Shown piece after piece: positions 17,332 to 26,589 of a stretch of 64,000 bases of DNA. Positions within the stretch are counted from its first letter, which is position 1; each line of letters starts with the position of its first letter. Source of the stretch: Pararhizobium gei (GTDB taxonomy: Bacteria; Pseudomonadota; Alphaproteobacteria; Rhizobiales; Rhizobiaceae); assembly GCF_029223885.1 (NCBI RefSeq), contig NZ_CP119409.1, positions 1,452,001 through 1,516,000 of the forward strand, written 5' to 3'. The notes beneath the pieces were generated by a model. That model was not told the origin of the DNA, did no database searches, and saw only the letters and a program-made list of their open reading frames with translations. Made by a program: the position numbers and the translations under genes.

Positions 17332-19686
17332 TTGACGAAGAAATTGGACTCCACCCGCAACGATATCGCGGCTCGAATCGCATGCGTCGATGATACGCAA
17401 CGCCTGATTGCCGCCAGCCAACACTTGGCCGAGGAAGTGTCCCGTATGTTTCGCGAGGAGCCGGATATTGCCGACCGCCACTATTGGCTGGAAACGATGG
17501 TCAACCATATTCCGGATTACATTTATGCCAAGGATCTGGAAGGCCGTTTCCTGATCGCCAACCGCGCAACCGTGATCGATAACGGCTTCGAGGAAATGCA
17601 GGATCTGATCGGCAAGACGGATTACGACCTGCACCCGTCCCACCTCGTCGACGAGATCGTCGCAACCGAGCGGCAGGTGGTGGAAACCGGAAAGCCGGTT
17701 TTCGGGGTGGAGGAGCGCGCGCTCGTCGACAAGGGTGTCGAACGCTGGCTGATGACCTCGAAGGTGCCGTTGCGCAATCAGCAGGGCGCAACAATCGGCG
17801 TCGTCGGGGTATCGCGGGATATCACCGACCGCAAGAGGGCGGAACGCCTTCTGCTTGGTCAGGCGCGGCTTCTGGAGCTGGTTGCGAAGGGGGTACCGCT
17901 CAACGCCTTCTTCCATGAACTCATTCTTTTGATCGAGACGCATCTGCCCGGTATCATCGGTTCGGTCCTGCTCCTGTCCGCCGACAAGCAGCACCTCGTG
18001 ACCGGGGCAGCACCGAGACTGGCCGCGGCCTATTGCGCCGCCATCGAAGGTGTGGCCATCGGTCCCAAGGTGGGCTCCTGCGGAACCGCCGCCTGGCGCG
18101 GCGAACCGGTCTATGTTTCGGATATCCACACGGATCCACTGTGGGAGGATTATGTCGATCTGGTCCGGCCGTTCGGCTATCGGTCCTGCTGGTCGATGCC
18201 GATCCGCTCGTACAAAAGCCAGGTGTTCGGTACCTTTGCGCTTTATTCGTGCGTGCCGGGGGATCCCTCCGTCGAGCAGCTGGAACTGATTTCGATGGCC
18301 GCGCATCTGGCCGGCATCGCCATCGAACGGCACCAGACCGAAGAACACATCCAGTTCATGGCGCACCACGATGCGCTGACCGGACTGCCGAACCGGCTGC
18401 TCTTCGAAGAGCGGGTTGCCGAAATCCTGGCCAAGGCGCTCCGCAATGGCGAATGGGTCGCTCTGGCGTTCCTCGATCTCGATAATTTCAAGTTGATCAA
18501 CGATACGCTCGGACATCACGCTGGGGACGAACTCTTGAGAGCCGTGGCCGGCCGTATGCTCGGCTGTGTTCGTAAGCAGGACATGGTGGTGCGCGTCGGC
18601 GGCGACGAGTTCATCATCGTGCTCAATGGATTGCCGGCGAATGCTGAGATCGTCTTGTCCCGGCTGGAAGACATTCGCGTCGCGATCGGCGCGCCGATGA
18701 CCCTTGCGGACCGCAGCGTCCATGTCAGCTGCAGCATGGGTGTTGCCTGCTATCCCGACCATGGCGAGACGGCGAACGAACTTCTCGCCAATGCCGATTC
18801 GGCCATGTACTGGGCAAAGGAGGTCGGCCGCAACAACCTTCAGCTCTTCGACGTCAGACTGGCGGCGAGGGCCAACGAGAAGCTCAAGAGCCAGGAAGAG
18901 CTGCGGGACGCCGTGGCGAACGACCAGCTTGTGCTGCACTATCAACCCCAGATGAACCTGAAGACCGGCAGGATTTTTGCCGCCGAATCCTTGTTGCGAT
19001 GGCGGCACCCCGAGCGCGGGCTGGTTTCCCCCGGTGATTTCATCCCGCTCGCCGAGGAAACAGGCTTGATCGTGCCGATCGGCGACTGGGTGCTGTGCGA
19101 GGCCTGTCGGCAGAACAAGAGCTGGCAGGATGCCGGGCTGGCACCGATCGTTATCAGCGTTAATGTTTCGGCCAGGCAGTTGAGGGAAAGACACTGGGTT
19201 TCCCGCGTCGCCGAAGTCCTCAAAGAAACCGGCCTGGAGCCGCGCTATCTTGAACTGGAGCTGACGGAAAGCCTGATCATGCAGGACGTCGCCTCGGCCG
19301 TTTCGATCATGCACGAACTCGAGGCGCTGGGCGTTCATCTCGCCATCGATGATTTCGGCACCGGTTATTCGAGCCTCAGCGCGCTGAAGAGTTTCCCGGT
19401 CCGGCGCTTGAAGATCGACCGGTCTTTCGTTCAGGACATTCCCGGAGACGAAGATGACAAGGCGATTACCGGCGCGATCATCTCGCTGGCGCAGAAACTG
19501 CAGATCGAGGTGATTGCCGAAGGCGTCGAGACGCAGGCGCAGGTCGATTTCCTGCGGGCAAGCGGTTGCGACGACATCCAGGGCTACTTTATCAGCCGGC
19601 CGGTCGAGCCGGATGCGCTGGTGGGCCTATTGCGGGCGGATGCGTTGCAGGCCGGACACGCTCCTCTGCCGATCGCTGCCGCCTGA
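17332..19686 (+). CDS. PAS-GAF-GGDEF-EAL cyclic-di-GMP protein
   Basis: 784-residue bifunctional signalling protein. A PAS domain (about residues 55-170, including HIPDYIYAKDLEGRFLIANR), a GAF domain (about 185-340), a GGDEF domain (about 345-510, intact VGGDEF near residue 425) and an EAL domain (about 525-775) follow in order. The EAL signature reads E-S-L (AAESLLRWRHPERG), but the ELTESLIMQD, DDFGTGYSSLSALK and EVIAEGVET metal and catalytic blocks are intact, so both activities are plausible. No membrane segment is seen. The start is TTG 17332, chosen because GGAGG lies 6 bases before it; ATG 17328 is in another frame. Confidence 0.9.
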   Translation: MTKKLDSTRNDIAARIACVDDTQRLIAASQHLAEEVSRMFREEPDIADRHYWLETMVNHIPDYIYAKDLEGRFLIANRATVIDNGFEEMQDLIGKTDYDLHPSHLVDEIVATERQVVETGKPVFGVEERALVDKGVERWLMTSKVPLRNQQGATIGVVGVSRDITDRKRAERLLLGQARLLELVAKGVPLNAFFHELILLIETHLPGIIGSVLLLSADKQHLVTGAAPRLAAAYCAAIEGVAIGPKVGSCGTAAWRGEPVYVSDIHTDPLWEDYVDLVRPFGYRSCWSMPIRSYKSQVFGTFALYSCVPGDPSVEQLELISMAAHLAGIAIERHQTEEHIQFMAHHDALTGLPNRLLFEERVAEILAKALRNGEWVALAFLDLDNFKLINDTLGHHAGDELLRAVAGRMLGCVRKQDMVVRVGGDEFIIVLNGLPANAEIVLSRLEDIRVAIGAPMTLADRSVHVSCSMGVACYPDHGETANELLANADSAMYWAKEVGRNNLQLFDVRLAARANEKLKSQEELRDAVANDQLVLHYQPQMNLKTGRIFAAESLLRWRHPERGLVSPGDFIPLAEETGLIVPIGDWVLCEACRQNKSWQDAGLAPIVISVNVSARQLRERHWVSRVAEVLKETGLEPRYLELELTESLIMQDVASAVSIMHELEALGVHLAIDDFGTGYSSLSALKSFPVRRLKIDRSFVQDIPGDEDDKAITGAIISLAQKLQIEVIAEGVETQAQVDFLRASGCDDIQGYFISRPVEPDALVGLLRADALQAGHAPLPIAAA

Positions 19687-19828
19687 TGATCCCTTAGCGT
19701 TGCAAGCCACGATCCAGCCGTAATTGCCATACTTCTGACAGCGACCGGCAACGCGATGACCGGCATAATTTTGGCGTGGACGCCTGGCCGTGCTTGTCAA
19801 GCCGCTTCAACGGAATACATAGAGTGAA

Positions 19829-20602
19829 ATGACCCTGATCAGACCCCTTTCCCGCCGGCATTTTCTCAACCTCTCCGGGCTTGCGGCCGCCTCGCTTGGC
19901 CTCGCCTCCTGTGGATCCACCTCGACGGAGCGTTTCCGTGCCGAGACCGCGCCCTATTTTCGCGATCCGGGCATGGGCGGCGATCCGCGGTATGGCGCCA
20001 CGCTTGAAGGACCCGTCTATGGCGAGGCGCCGTCCGGCCTGCCGCTCCAATCGTCCTATTATGCCGAAATGTACGCCGCGCGGATGGACGACGGTTTCGA
20101 TCTCCCGGCCATTCCCTACGAGCAGATCGATCCGCGTTTCTACCGCCAGCAGGTGGAAAACACGTTTGGCGAGAAGCCGGGCACGATCATCGTCGATACC
20201 GGCGAGCGCTTCCTCTATCTCATCCTGTCCAACGGCGCGGCCATGCGCTACGGCGTCGGCATCGGCCGCGAGGGCTTTGCCTGGTCGGGCAGGGGCGTCA
20301 TACAGTGGAAGCAGAAATGGCCGCGCTGGAAGCCGCCGAACGAAATGGTTGCCCGCCAGCCGCACCTCGAACCTTATTCGATTGCCAATGGCGGCATGGC
20401 GCCGGGGCTGAACAATCCGCTTGGCGCGCGTGCAATGTATATTTTCCAGAACGGCGAAGACACGCTGTACCGCCTGCATGGCTCGCCGGAATGGCAATCA
20501 ATCGGCAAGGCGGTATCGTCCGGCTGCGTGCGCCTGATCAACCAGGACGTCATCGACCTCTACGATCGTGTCCGCAACGGTGCACCCATCCTGGTGATAT
20601 GA
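19829..20602 (+). CDS. L,D-transpeptidase (YkuD) lipoprotein
   Basis: 257-residue envelope enzyme. The signal combines a twin-arginine-like LSRRHFLNLSGLA with a lipobox LASC (Cys at about residue 29). A YkuD domain follows, with catalytic histidine in YRLHGSPEWQSIG and nucleophile cysteine in VSSGCVRLINQDVIDLY. Such enzymes form 3-3 peptidoglycan cross-links or attach lipoproteins to the wall. Rhizobiales rely heavily on them for polar growth, and genomes carry many copies, so no specific gene name is given. Confidence 0.9.
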   Translation: MTLIRPLSRRHFLNLSGLAAASLGLASCGSTSTERFRAETAPYFRDPGMGGDPRYGATLEGPVYGEAPSGLPLQSSYYAEMYAARMDDGFDLPAIPYEQIDPRFYRQQVENTFGEKPGTIIVDTGERFLYLILSNGAAMRYGVGIGREGFAWSGRGVIQWKQKWPRWKPPNEMVARQPHLEPYSIANGGMAPGLNNPLGARAMYIFQNGEDTLYRLHGSPEWQSIGKAVSSGCVRLINQDVIDLYDRVRNGAPILVI

Positions 20603-20706
20603 TAGGGCAGGCTCGCCGCTCTGGCCGCCGACTTCCGCTAAGCGGCCAAATCCCGGCCGTTCCGACTGCTTGCCGGCTGGGCCTGCCAGCGTCGAGATGA
20701 CGCGTT

Positions 20707-21186
20707 TTACCCCGGCTGATTGTCACCGAGCCTGCGGTTGAGGTTGTTAAGGGCGGTGCGAAGCTCTTCCGCCTCCGCCATGCTGCATCCGGTGGCCTTG
20801 CCGATCTGCGTCAGGATGCCGAACGCCTCGGTCTTCAGGGCGGCACCCTGCGGCGTCAGCGCGATGATGACCTGCCGCTCGTCGCTCTTGTCGCGGGTTC
20901 GGCTGATAAAGCCGGCCGCCTCAAGCCGCTTCAGGAGCGGCGACAGCGTGCCCGAATCCAGCCCGAGTTCTTCGCCAATTCCCTTCACCGTCATGTTGTC
21001 GCGCTGCCAGAGGGCCAGAAGAACCAGATATTGCGGATAGGTAAGGCCAAAACGCTCGAGCATCGGCTTGTAGGTGCGGTTGAAGGCATGCGCTGCGGAA
21101 TAGACGGCGAAGCAGAGTTGCTGGCCGAGCGCCAGGGCGCCGGTGTCTTTCAGCTCGTTCACAGGGTTGTCGCTGTCGGAAGTCAT
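20707..21186 (-). CDS. ohrR: MarR-family peroxide-sensing repressor (OhrR)
   Basis: 159-residue MarR regulator. The conserved N-terminal sensor cysteine of OhrR sits in LGQQLCFAVYSA (about Cys24). The winged helix is KGIGEELGLDSGTLSPLLKRLE followed by the wing SRTRDKSDERQVIIALT. Organic hydroperoxides oxidise this cysteine and release repression. The start at 21186 is chosen because upstream codons read through the palindrome at 21212-21230. It is divergent from ohr, the classic target. Confidence 0.92.
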   Translation of the reverse strand: MTSDSDNPVNELKDTGALALGQQLCFAVYSAAHAFNRTYKPMLERFGLTYPQYLVLLALWQRDNMTVKGIGEELGLDSGTLSPLLKRLEAAGFISRTRDKSDERQVIIALTPQGAALKTEAFGILTQIGKATGCSMAEAEELRTALNNLNRRLGDNQPG

Positions 21187-21211
21187 GCTGCAGTATCGCA
21201 GCTTCAGACCG

Positions 21212-21230
21212 ATTTTGCAATTTGCAAAAT
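21212..21230. promoter_or_regulatory. Palindromic OhrR operator candidate
   Basis: ATTTTGCAA-T-TTGCAAAAT is a perfect 9+1+9 palindrome in the 140-bp region between ohrR and ohr, 26 bp from the ohrR start. It is placed to repress both genes. A further AT-rich imperfect dyad lies just downstream (21234-21256). Confidence 0.65.
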
Positions 21231-21326
21231 TATATTGCGTCCAATTTAATTTTGAGCTATTGATAATCCGGCGCAACGAGATGCGGCTGGCCTTGAACCG
21301 GCAGCCGCCGAACAGAGGAAACAGAC

Positions 21327-21749
21327 ATGCCCATTCTTTACACCACCAAGGCATCCGCAACCGGCGGCCGTGCAGGCCACGCGGTCAGCGAAAACGGCGT
21401 TCTCGATGTCACCCTGACCGTTCCGAAGGAACTGGGCGGCGACGGCGCGACGGGCACCAATCCCGAGCAGCTTTTTGCCGCCGGCTATTCCGCCTGCTTC
21501 CTCGGCGCGTTGAAGTTTGTCGCCGGCAAGGAAAAGGTCAAGATCCCGGAGGACGCGACCGTCACTGCAACCGTCGGTATAGGCCCGCGCGAAGACGGCA
21601 CAGGTTTCTACATCGTCCCGTCGATCTCGGTGAACCTACCCGGCATAGACCGCGAAACCGGCGAAAAACTCGTCGCCGCCGCCCACATCGTCTGCCCCTA
21701 CAGCCACGCGCTCCGCACCGCGACCGAAGCCTCGGCAACGCTCGCCTGA
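21327..21749 (+). CDS. ohr: Organic hydroperoxide resistance protein (Ohr)
   Basis: 140-residue thiol peroxidase of the OsmC/Ohr family that reduces organic hydroperoxides. The two redox cysteines are in AGYSACFLGALKFVA (about residue 60) and HIVCPYSHALR (about residue 124), the Ohr spacing. The N-terminal LYTTKASATGGRAGHA block is typical. A strong terminator follows. Expression is expected to be controlled by the divergent OhrR. Confidence 0.95.
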   Translation: MPILYTTKASATGGRAGHAVSENGVLDVTLTVPKELGGDGATGTNPEQLFAAGYSACFLGALKFVAGKEKVKIPEDATVTATVGIGPREDGTGFYIVPSISVNLPGIDRETGEKLVAAAHIVCPYSHALRTATEASATLA

Positions 21750-21775
21750 ATGGACTTTATCATCAACATCATAGG

Positions 21776-21803
21776 CCCGGTGGAGCGATCCGCCGGGTTT
21801 TTT
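21776..21803 (+). terminator. Intrinsic terminator after ohr
   Basis: CCCGG (21776-21780), an internal GG/CC, and CCGGG form a hairpin, followed directly by TTTTTT (21798-21803). It lies 27 bp past the ohr stop. Confidence 0.8.
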
Positions 21804-22008
21804 ATAGTCTGGAAAGTCCGAAGAAGCTCGAAATGATGGCTACCGCCTGGGCCATTGCGACTTTGGCGGTACCGTAACGGCGGGTAGTTCGCTGCCGTCT
21901 GCGGCTTTCCCCGGGGAAGACTAAATAACGCTGGAACGTTCGCCGATGTTCATTGACTGCAACCCCAGGGAGTGCATATCAATGGTTGAATCATTGGCAG
22001 GACTGTTC

Positions 22009-22956
22009 ATGAGAATCCTTCGCATTGCCATTTTGTTGCTCTGCCTTCCGATCACAGCGGTTTTCGCACAGTCGCCGGAAAATGATCCCGCACCGTTGCA
22101 AGCAAGAACGGAAGCGCTCTTCGAACATGAGCGCGACCTGCTCGACGTGAAGCTGTCCGTCGATTCGATGGTCGATCCCGCCACCAATGCGCAGGCTGTG
22201 ACATCCATGATCGACGGCATGGTCGACGACGTGAAGACCATGGCCGGGGAGGGGGCAAAGAGCGCGGAGACACTCGCGGCTCTGAAGCGCTATCTCTATG
22301 AGGGTGGCGCCTGGAACGATGCCAGGCCCTTCCAATACGATCTCGATGACCCTCTCGGCGAGAAACCTGCAAACCGCCTGCTACAACGCTACCTGACGAC
22401 ACGGCGCGGCAACTGCATCACCATGCCGATGCTGATGCTGTTTGTCGGCCAGCGGCTGGGGCTGCAGATGACGCTGACCGAAGCGCCCTTGCATATCTTC
22501 ATCAAATATACCGACGACGAGGGCGCTGTCTGGAATCTGGAGGCCACCAGCGGCGGCGGTTTCACCCGCGATGTCTGGTACCGACAGAAATTGCCGATGT
22601 CGGATACGGCGGTGGCAAACGGCGTGTATCTCCGGCCCCTGCAGCATCAGGAAGCGACAGCGCTGGTCGCCTCGTTTCTGGTGGAGCATCAGATCGACGC
22701 CGGCGCGTTCGAAAATGCGATTGCCGTCTCCGACGTGCTGCTGCGGCATTATCCCACCTTCGCCTATGGGCTGGTGAAGAAGGGCAGCGCCTATGCCGGC
22801 CTGTTGCGGCGGGAACTGGCCGGGAAATATACACGGATGGAAGACATTCCCGCCGACCTGAAGGCGAAAGCCGATCAGTGGTACGGGCAGAATATGCAGG
22901 CGTTCGCCAAGGCGGAAGCGATGGGGTGGCGGCCGCAGGACGGCCAGACGCAATAA
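22009..22956 (+). CDS. Exported transglutaminase-like (SirB1-type) protein
   Basis: 315-residue protein with signal peptide RILRIAILLLCLPITAVFA. The middle holds a transglutaminase-like core: LTTRRGNCITMPMLMLFV with the cysteine, then EAPLHIFIKYTDDEGAVWNLEA with histidine and an acidic residue, matching SirB1-type domains. The C-terminal part has TPR-like helices. An earlier in-frame ATG at 21982 is possible; 22009 is preferred for its signal peptide and the AGGA 8 bases upstream. It has normal GC content, unlike the next two genes, which begin only 27 bp downstream. Confidence 0.7.
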   Translation: MRILRIAILLLCLPITAVFAQSPENDPAPLQARTEALFEHERDLLDVKLSVDSMVDPATNAQAVTSMIDGMVDDVKTMAGEGAKSAETLAALKRYLYEGGAWNDARPFQYDLDDPLGEKPANRLLQRYLTTRRGNCITMPMLMLFVGQRLGLQMTLTEAPLHIFIKYTDDEGAVWNLEATSGGGFTRDVWYRQKLPMSDTAVANGVYLRPLQHQEATALVASFLVEHQIDAGAFENAIAVSDVLLRHYPTFAYGLVKKGSAYAGLLRRELAGKYTRMEDIPADLKAKADQWYGQNMQAFAKAEAMGWRPQDGQTQ

Positions 22957-22983
22957 CGATCTGATTCAAATGGGGACTTGTTC

Positions 22984-23793
22984 ATGAAATGCTTTTCCAG
23001 CGGGTTTCTGACCCGCATTCTCAGCCTGCTACTGATTTGCAGCATGCTGTCCGTATCATTCGGCTCGGTGGCCAATGCACGGTTCATCCAACCCGATACA
23101 TGGGACCCGACAATAGAAGGCGTCGGCACTAATCGGTATGCCTATGCGGGGAACGATCCGGTCAATAAAAGTGACCCAAACGGACACATTGCGATCGTTG
23201 ATGATTTTATAGTCGGCCTTGGTATTGCCTGTGCATCAGGTGGGTGCGCAGCATTGGCAGGAATAGCAGCCGGTCTTGGTATTTGGGGGACTGTAGATTA
23301 CGCGGACGACGGAGCAGTTAATCTGTCTCCGCTTGCTGGCACAGTTTCAAATATGGCCAACAAAGGTGGCATCTATACTGGTCCGGGGGGAATGCATGAC
23401 CTCCCATCGAAAGGTATTCACTGGAAGGGTGTCGATAAGAAGGGTAACCAAGTTGAAGTCGGTATCAGACCCGGGCCAAAAGGAGGGATTGATTTTGAAC
23501 CGGTCGGTGGAGCAGTGCCTGGTAAGAGCTTCGATGAAGCAGCGGACTCTTTAAAACCTACTTTGGGCACGGACAAGGGCATGCAGAAATTGCTTGATCA
23601 GGTAAAAAATGCCCAAAACCATCTTGGCACTTTGAGAGGACATGAAAAAAGAAAGCGCGAATTGCAAGAGCTGCAGGCTGCTATTTCTGGCAAACAACGC
23701 GAACAAGAAAGTAGTCAAGATACAAGCAAAGAGGGCGGGAATGTCAACGATAGTGATCACCAGACTAATAACCAGCAAAAGCCACAGCCATGA
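22984..23793 (+). CDS. Exported protein with minimal RHS core and unknown C-terminal toxin-like domain
   Basis: 269-residue protein. A signal peptide ([20 protein letters not shown]) runs straight into the conserved end of an RHS-repeat core: [10 protein letters not shown], then [20 protein letters not shown] (residues 33-67). In full RHS proteins this block marks the junction with a variable C-terminal toxin. Here the whole preceding beta-cocoon is absent. The remaining 200 residues have a short hydrophobic glycine-rich stretch (75-105), then [14 protein letters not shown] and a lysine-rich helix ([20 protein letters not shown]) resembling nuclease-type toxin ends. The frame overlaps the next gene by 4 bp. 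The region is AT-rich. Toxin role inferred; activity unknown. Confidence 0.65.
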   Translation: MKCFSSGFLTRILSLLLICSMLSVSFGSVANARFIQPDTWDPTIEGVGTNRYAYAGNDPVNKSDPNGHIAIVDDFIVGLGIACASGGCAALAGIAAGLGIWGTVDYADDGAVNLSPLAGTVSNMANKGGIYTGPGGMHDLPSKGIHWKGVDKKGNQVEVGIRPGPKGGIDFEPVGGAVPGKSFDEAADSLKPTLGTDKGMQKLLDQVKNAQNHLGTLRGHEKRKRELQELQAAISGKQREQESSQDTSKEGGNVNDSDHQTNNQQKPQP

Positions 23794-24296
23794 CCTTAAT
23801 TTCAATTAACGCGATGCTTCAGGGTGATTTCACCACTCCACTGTCTCCGGGTAGCAGATTAGAAGCTATAGGAAAATTCCTCGGTGTTCCTGATAGATGG
23901 GATTTCGGGATTGAAGATGAGTTTATCTGCCAGCTCGGATATAGAGATTTCGAAATTAATTTGCGCATCCGTGCCAATCTGGTCGAAATAGAGCGTATTT
24001 GGATAGGACTTTGGGATTCAGCCGATGATAAACCCATACCAAAGCCATCACGGATTCGATTGGCTCGAAATAAGAAGGTAGATTTAGGGGGATTTACTCC
24101 TGGATTGCCTTTATCCAAAGCTAAGGCAGCGTTAGATTTTCTAAAGTTATCATACGAAGAAATTGACGTAAATAATGGATCTGAAATCACGAAGCGACTA
24201 ATTCTCCCAACAAATTCTGAACTGTATTTTTTCAGGGGTAACCTTGAACCTGTGTTGATGGAAATACATTTCTTCGTAAATACGGTTGATTGTTAA
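23790..24296 (+). CDS. Putative immunity protein for the RHS-core toxin
   Basis: 168-residue acidic, soluble protein with no signal peptide, beginning within the stop of the RHS-core gene (ATGA). It has no recognised family. Position, overlap, AT-rich composition and size match immunity proteins that follow RHS or CDI toxins. It has well-formed segments such as [20 protein letters not shown] and [19 protein letters not shown], suggesting a mixed alpha/beta fold. It would neutralise the toxin in the cytoplasm. Evidence is contextual. Confidence 0.6.
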   Translation: MTLISINAMLQGDFTTPLSPGSRLEAIGKFLGVPDRWDFGIEDEFICQLGYRDFEINLRIRANLVEIERIWIGLWDSADDKPIPKPSRIRLARNKKVDLGGFTPGLPLSKAKAALDFLKLSYEEIDVNNGSEITKRLILPTNSELYFFRGNLEPVLMEIHFFVNTVDC

Positions 24297-24368
24297 TTAT
24301 TAATTTGGAATTAAATTAGTGACTTGGAAAGTTACTGAAACTATATTTTATTAAATTTAAATAAATAA

Positions 24369-24605
24369 AATAAAATATTATTTAGATTAAATTTTGGAGT
24401 AACGGAAAGCAATGTCGCGGAGGTCTTGAGTGCTATTGAAGAAATTACTACGGTGTGTGGAAATTTTGGCGATATAATTGCATTTGATGAAATAAATTTG
24501 ACGACATTGAAAAAAGGAACAGAATACTCAATGTCGGTAACTACGCTGTTCGTGGAATATGTTTCCCATAAGGAATTTAAGTATATTATTAATTTTTCAG
24601 GATAA
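24369..24605 (+). pseudogene. Orphan 3' fragment of a possible second immunity gene
   Basis: A frame of 78 codons is open between the stop at 24366 and TAA at 24603. It reads as a plausible protein end (RLNFGVTESNVAEVLSAIE, later GTEYSMSVTTLFVEYVSHKE) but has no ATG or GTG at a sensible place; a TTG at 24426 is the only possible start. It lies 70 bp after the putative immunity gene in the same AT-rich tract. It looks like a 5'-truncated orphan gene of the kind left in RHS loci when toxin/immunity cassettes are exchanged. No family recognised. Confidence 0.4.
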
Positions 24606-25035
24606 CTTCTGCAGATCTGCTTAATTGGCGAAATTTCGGGGACCAAGGTAAGGGCTGACTCGCCCACAAACGCTGTGCGTATTTTCAGGTTGCTTCGCCT
24701 GTTGGGCGTCTCTTTCTACCAACTGTTTATTGCGCTGGTGGAGTGCGAACACGATTGTTCGGTCGACTCCCGTCGTGCCTCACCTGATGGGTTTTTCCCT
24801 CTCGCTTCCTCGGCCGCACCAAATGCTCTTTCAAACCGCATAGCCTGTCGAGACGCGCGCCGCTGGTTGCGAACCGCTCACTGAAGCAATCCATGTTCGT
24901 GCGATGACCGCGCGCGCAAAAGGGAACTGCGCTCGGTTTGCTCGGCAACATGGCGGTGTGGCCGATCTTCGGCCCCTTCCAGCGTCTGTTTGACGGTTTC
25001 CTCACGCCAATCCTCAATCAATTCCGTCCCGTGCC
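24606..25035. other. Gene-free spacer at the right edge of the RHS island
   Basis: 430 bp between the orphan fragment and the HerA-like gene. Base composition returns to GC-rich by about 24660. Short frames on both strands (for example 24727-25017 on the minus strand) have no recognisable family and no ribosome binding site. No hairpin terminator, tRNA or clear repeat was found. It may hold the scar of the insertion that brought the cassette, but no duplicated ends were seen. Confidence 0.4.
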
Positions 25036-26589
25036 CTACCGCTTCAAACTCCCCAAAATCCCACGCACCAGCGCCCGTCCGAGCGAAGACGCCACCGTGC
25101 GGGCGACGGATTTCATGGCGGCTTCGGCGACGCTTTCGCGCTGGTAGCCGGAGCGGGCGCGCGGTTTTGCCTGCGGCTGCGCTTTCTCCTCGTCGCCGAA
25201 GCCGGGCAGGGTCCAGCGGCTGCCGCCGGATGACGGTTGTTCGGTCTCCTCCGCCTCGCGGGCGGCTTCGGCCTGTTCGGTGGCTTTCGCGGCGCGCTTG
25301 GCGAGTATCTCGTAGGCCGATTCGCGGTCGAAATCCTCGTCGTAGAGGCCGGCAACCGGGCTGATCTTCATGATGTCGGCGCGCTCGGCTTCCGTCAGCG
25401 GGCCGGGGCGGCTTGACGGCGGGCGGATCAGCGTGCGCTCGACGATGGAGGGCGCACCCTTGCCTTCGAGCGTCGAGACCAGTGCCTCACCGGTTCCGAG
25501 ATTGGTGATAACCGTGGCGCAGTCGAAATCGGGATTGGGTCGAAACGTGTCCGCGGCGGTCTTGACCGCCTTCTGCTCGCGCGGCGTATAGGCGCGCAGC
25601 GCATGCTGCACCCGGTTGCCAAGCTGCGCCAGCACAGTTTCCGGCACGTCGAGCGGGTTCTGGGTGACGAAATAGACGCCGACGCCCTTGGAGCGGATCA
25701 GCCGCACCACCTGTTCGATGCGCTCAAGAAGAACTTTTGGCGCGTCGTTGAAGAGCAGGTGCGCCTCGTCGAAGAAGAACACCAGCTTCGGCTTGTCGGG
25801 ATCGCCGACCTCGGGCAGTTCCTCGAACAGTTCCGACATCAGCCAGAGCAGGAAGGTGCCGTAGAGCCTCGGGTTCATCATCAGCTTGTCGGCTGCAAGC
25901 ACCGAGATCGCGCCGCGTCCGTCGCGCGTCGTGCGCATGATGTCGGAAACCTTGAGCGCCGGCTCGCCGAAGAAATGCTCGGCGCCCTGCTGTTCGAGGA
26001 TCAGCAGCTCGCGCTGGATCGAGCCTGTCGACGCCTTCGAAATAAATCCGTATTTGCTGGAAAGTTCTTGGGCGTTCTCGGCCATGTAATTGAGCATCGC
26101 CTGAAAGTCCTTCAGGTCGAGCAGCGGCAGCCCGCCCTCGTCGGCAATCTTGAAGGCGATGTTGATCACGCCTTCCTGCGCGTCCGTGGCGTTCATCAGG
26201 CGCGACAGAAGGAGCGGCCCCATCTCCGAGACGGTGGTGCGCACCCTGTGACCTTTCTCGCCGTAGAGATCCCAGAAGATCACCGGAAACTCCTGGAAGG
26301 CGAATTCGGCAAAGCCGATCTGCTCGGCCCGCTTCGTCACCCAGTCCTTCGCCTCGCCGATGGCGCCGATGCCCGAAAGATCGCCCTTCACGTCGGCGCA
26401 GAAGACCGGCACGCCGGCATTGGAAAAGCTTTCGGCGAGGATCTGCAGCGTGATCGTCTTGCCGGTGCCGGTGGCGCCGGTGATCAGGCCGTGGCGGTTG
26501 GCAAGTTTCAGCTCCAGATATTCAGGCTTGTTGATCGCATCATCCGGCTTGCGGCTCGTTCCGATGTAGATTTTCCCGTCTTCGAGCAT
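25036..26589 (-). CDS. HerA-like ATPase, DUF853/YjgR family
   Basis: 517-residue cytoplasmic ATPase of the HerA/FtsK-like superfamily. Walker A is GATGTGKTITLQ (about residues 38-49). Walker B is KLVFFFDEAHLLF (about 270-282). The sensor-like VYFVTQNPLDVPETVLAQLGNRVQHALRA block and a C-terminal charged linker (residues 400-480) are typical of DUF853. Members are described as putative nucleic-acid-pumping ATPases; the true role is unclear. It is monocistronic and read toward the RHS island. Confidence 0.88.
   Translation of the reverse strand: MLEDGKIYIGTSRKPDDAINKPEYLELKLANRHGLITGATGTGKTITLQILAESFSNAGVPVFCADVKGDLSGIGAIGEAKDWVTKRAEQIGFAEFAFQEFPVIFWDLYGEKGHRVRTTVSEMGPLLLSRLMNATDAQEGVINIAFKIADEGGLPLLDLKDFQAMLNYMAENAQELSSKYGFISKASTGSIQRELLILEQQGAEHFFGEPALKVSDIMRTTRDGRGAISVLAADKLMMNPRLYGTFLLWLMSELFEELPEVGDPDKPKLVFFFDEAHLLFNDAPKVLLERIEQVVRLIRSKGVGVYFVTQNPLDVPETVLAQLGNRVQHALRAYTPREQKAVKTAADTFRPNPDFDCATVITNLGTGEALVSTLEGKGAPSIVERTLIRPPSSRPGPLTEAERADIMKISPVAGLYDEDFDRESAYEILAKRAAKATEQAEAAREAEETEQPSSGGSRWTLPGFGDEEKAQPQAKPRARSGYQRESVAEAAMKSVARTVASSLGRALVRGILGSLKR

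Noticed and set aside
17266..19338. 690-codon minus-strand frame opposite the GGDEF-EAL gene
   Set aside because: High-GC shadow frame; the plus strand carries PAS, GAF, GGDEF and EAL motifs in order.
22009..22956. Transglutaminase-like gene as part of the RHS cassette
   Set aside because: Base composition is like the chromosome and the domain is a common SirB1-type exported protein; only closeness (27 bp) links it to the cassette.
24727..25017. 96-codon minus-strand frame right of the RHS island
   Set aside because: Arginine-rich, no family, no ribosome binding site; listed only as an unassigned gap.
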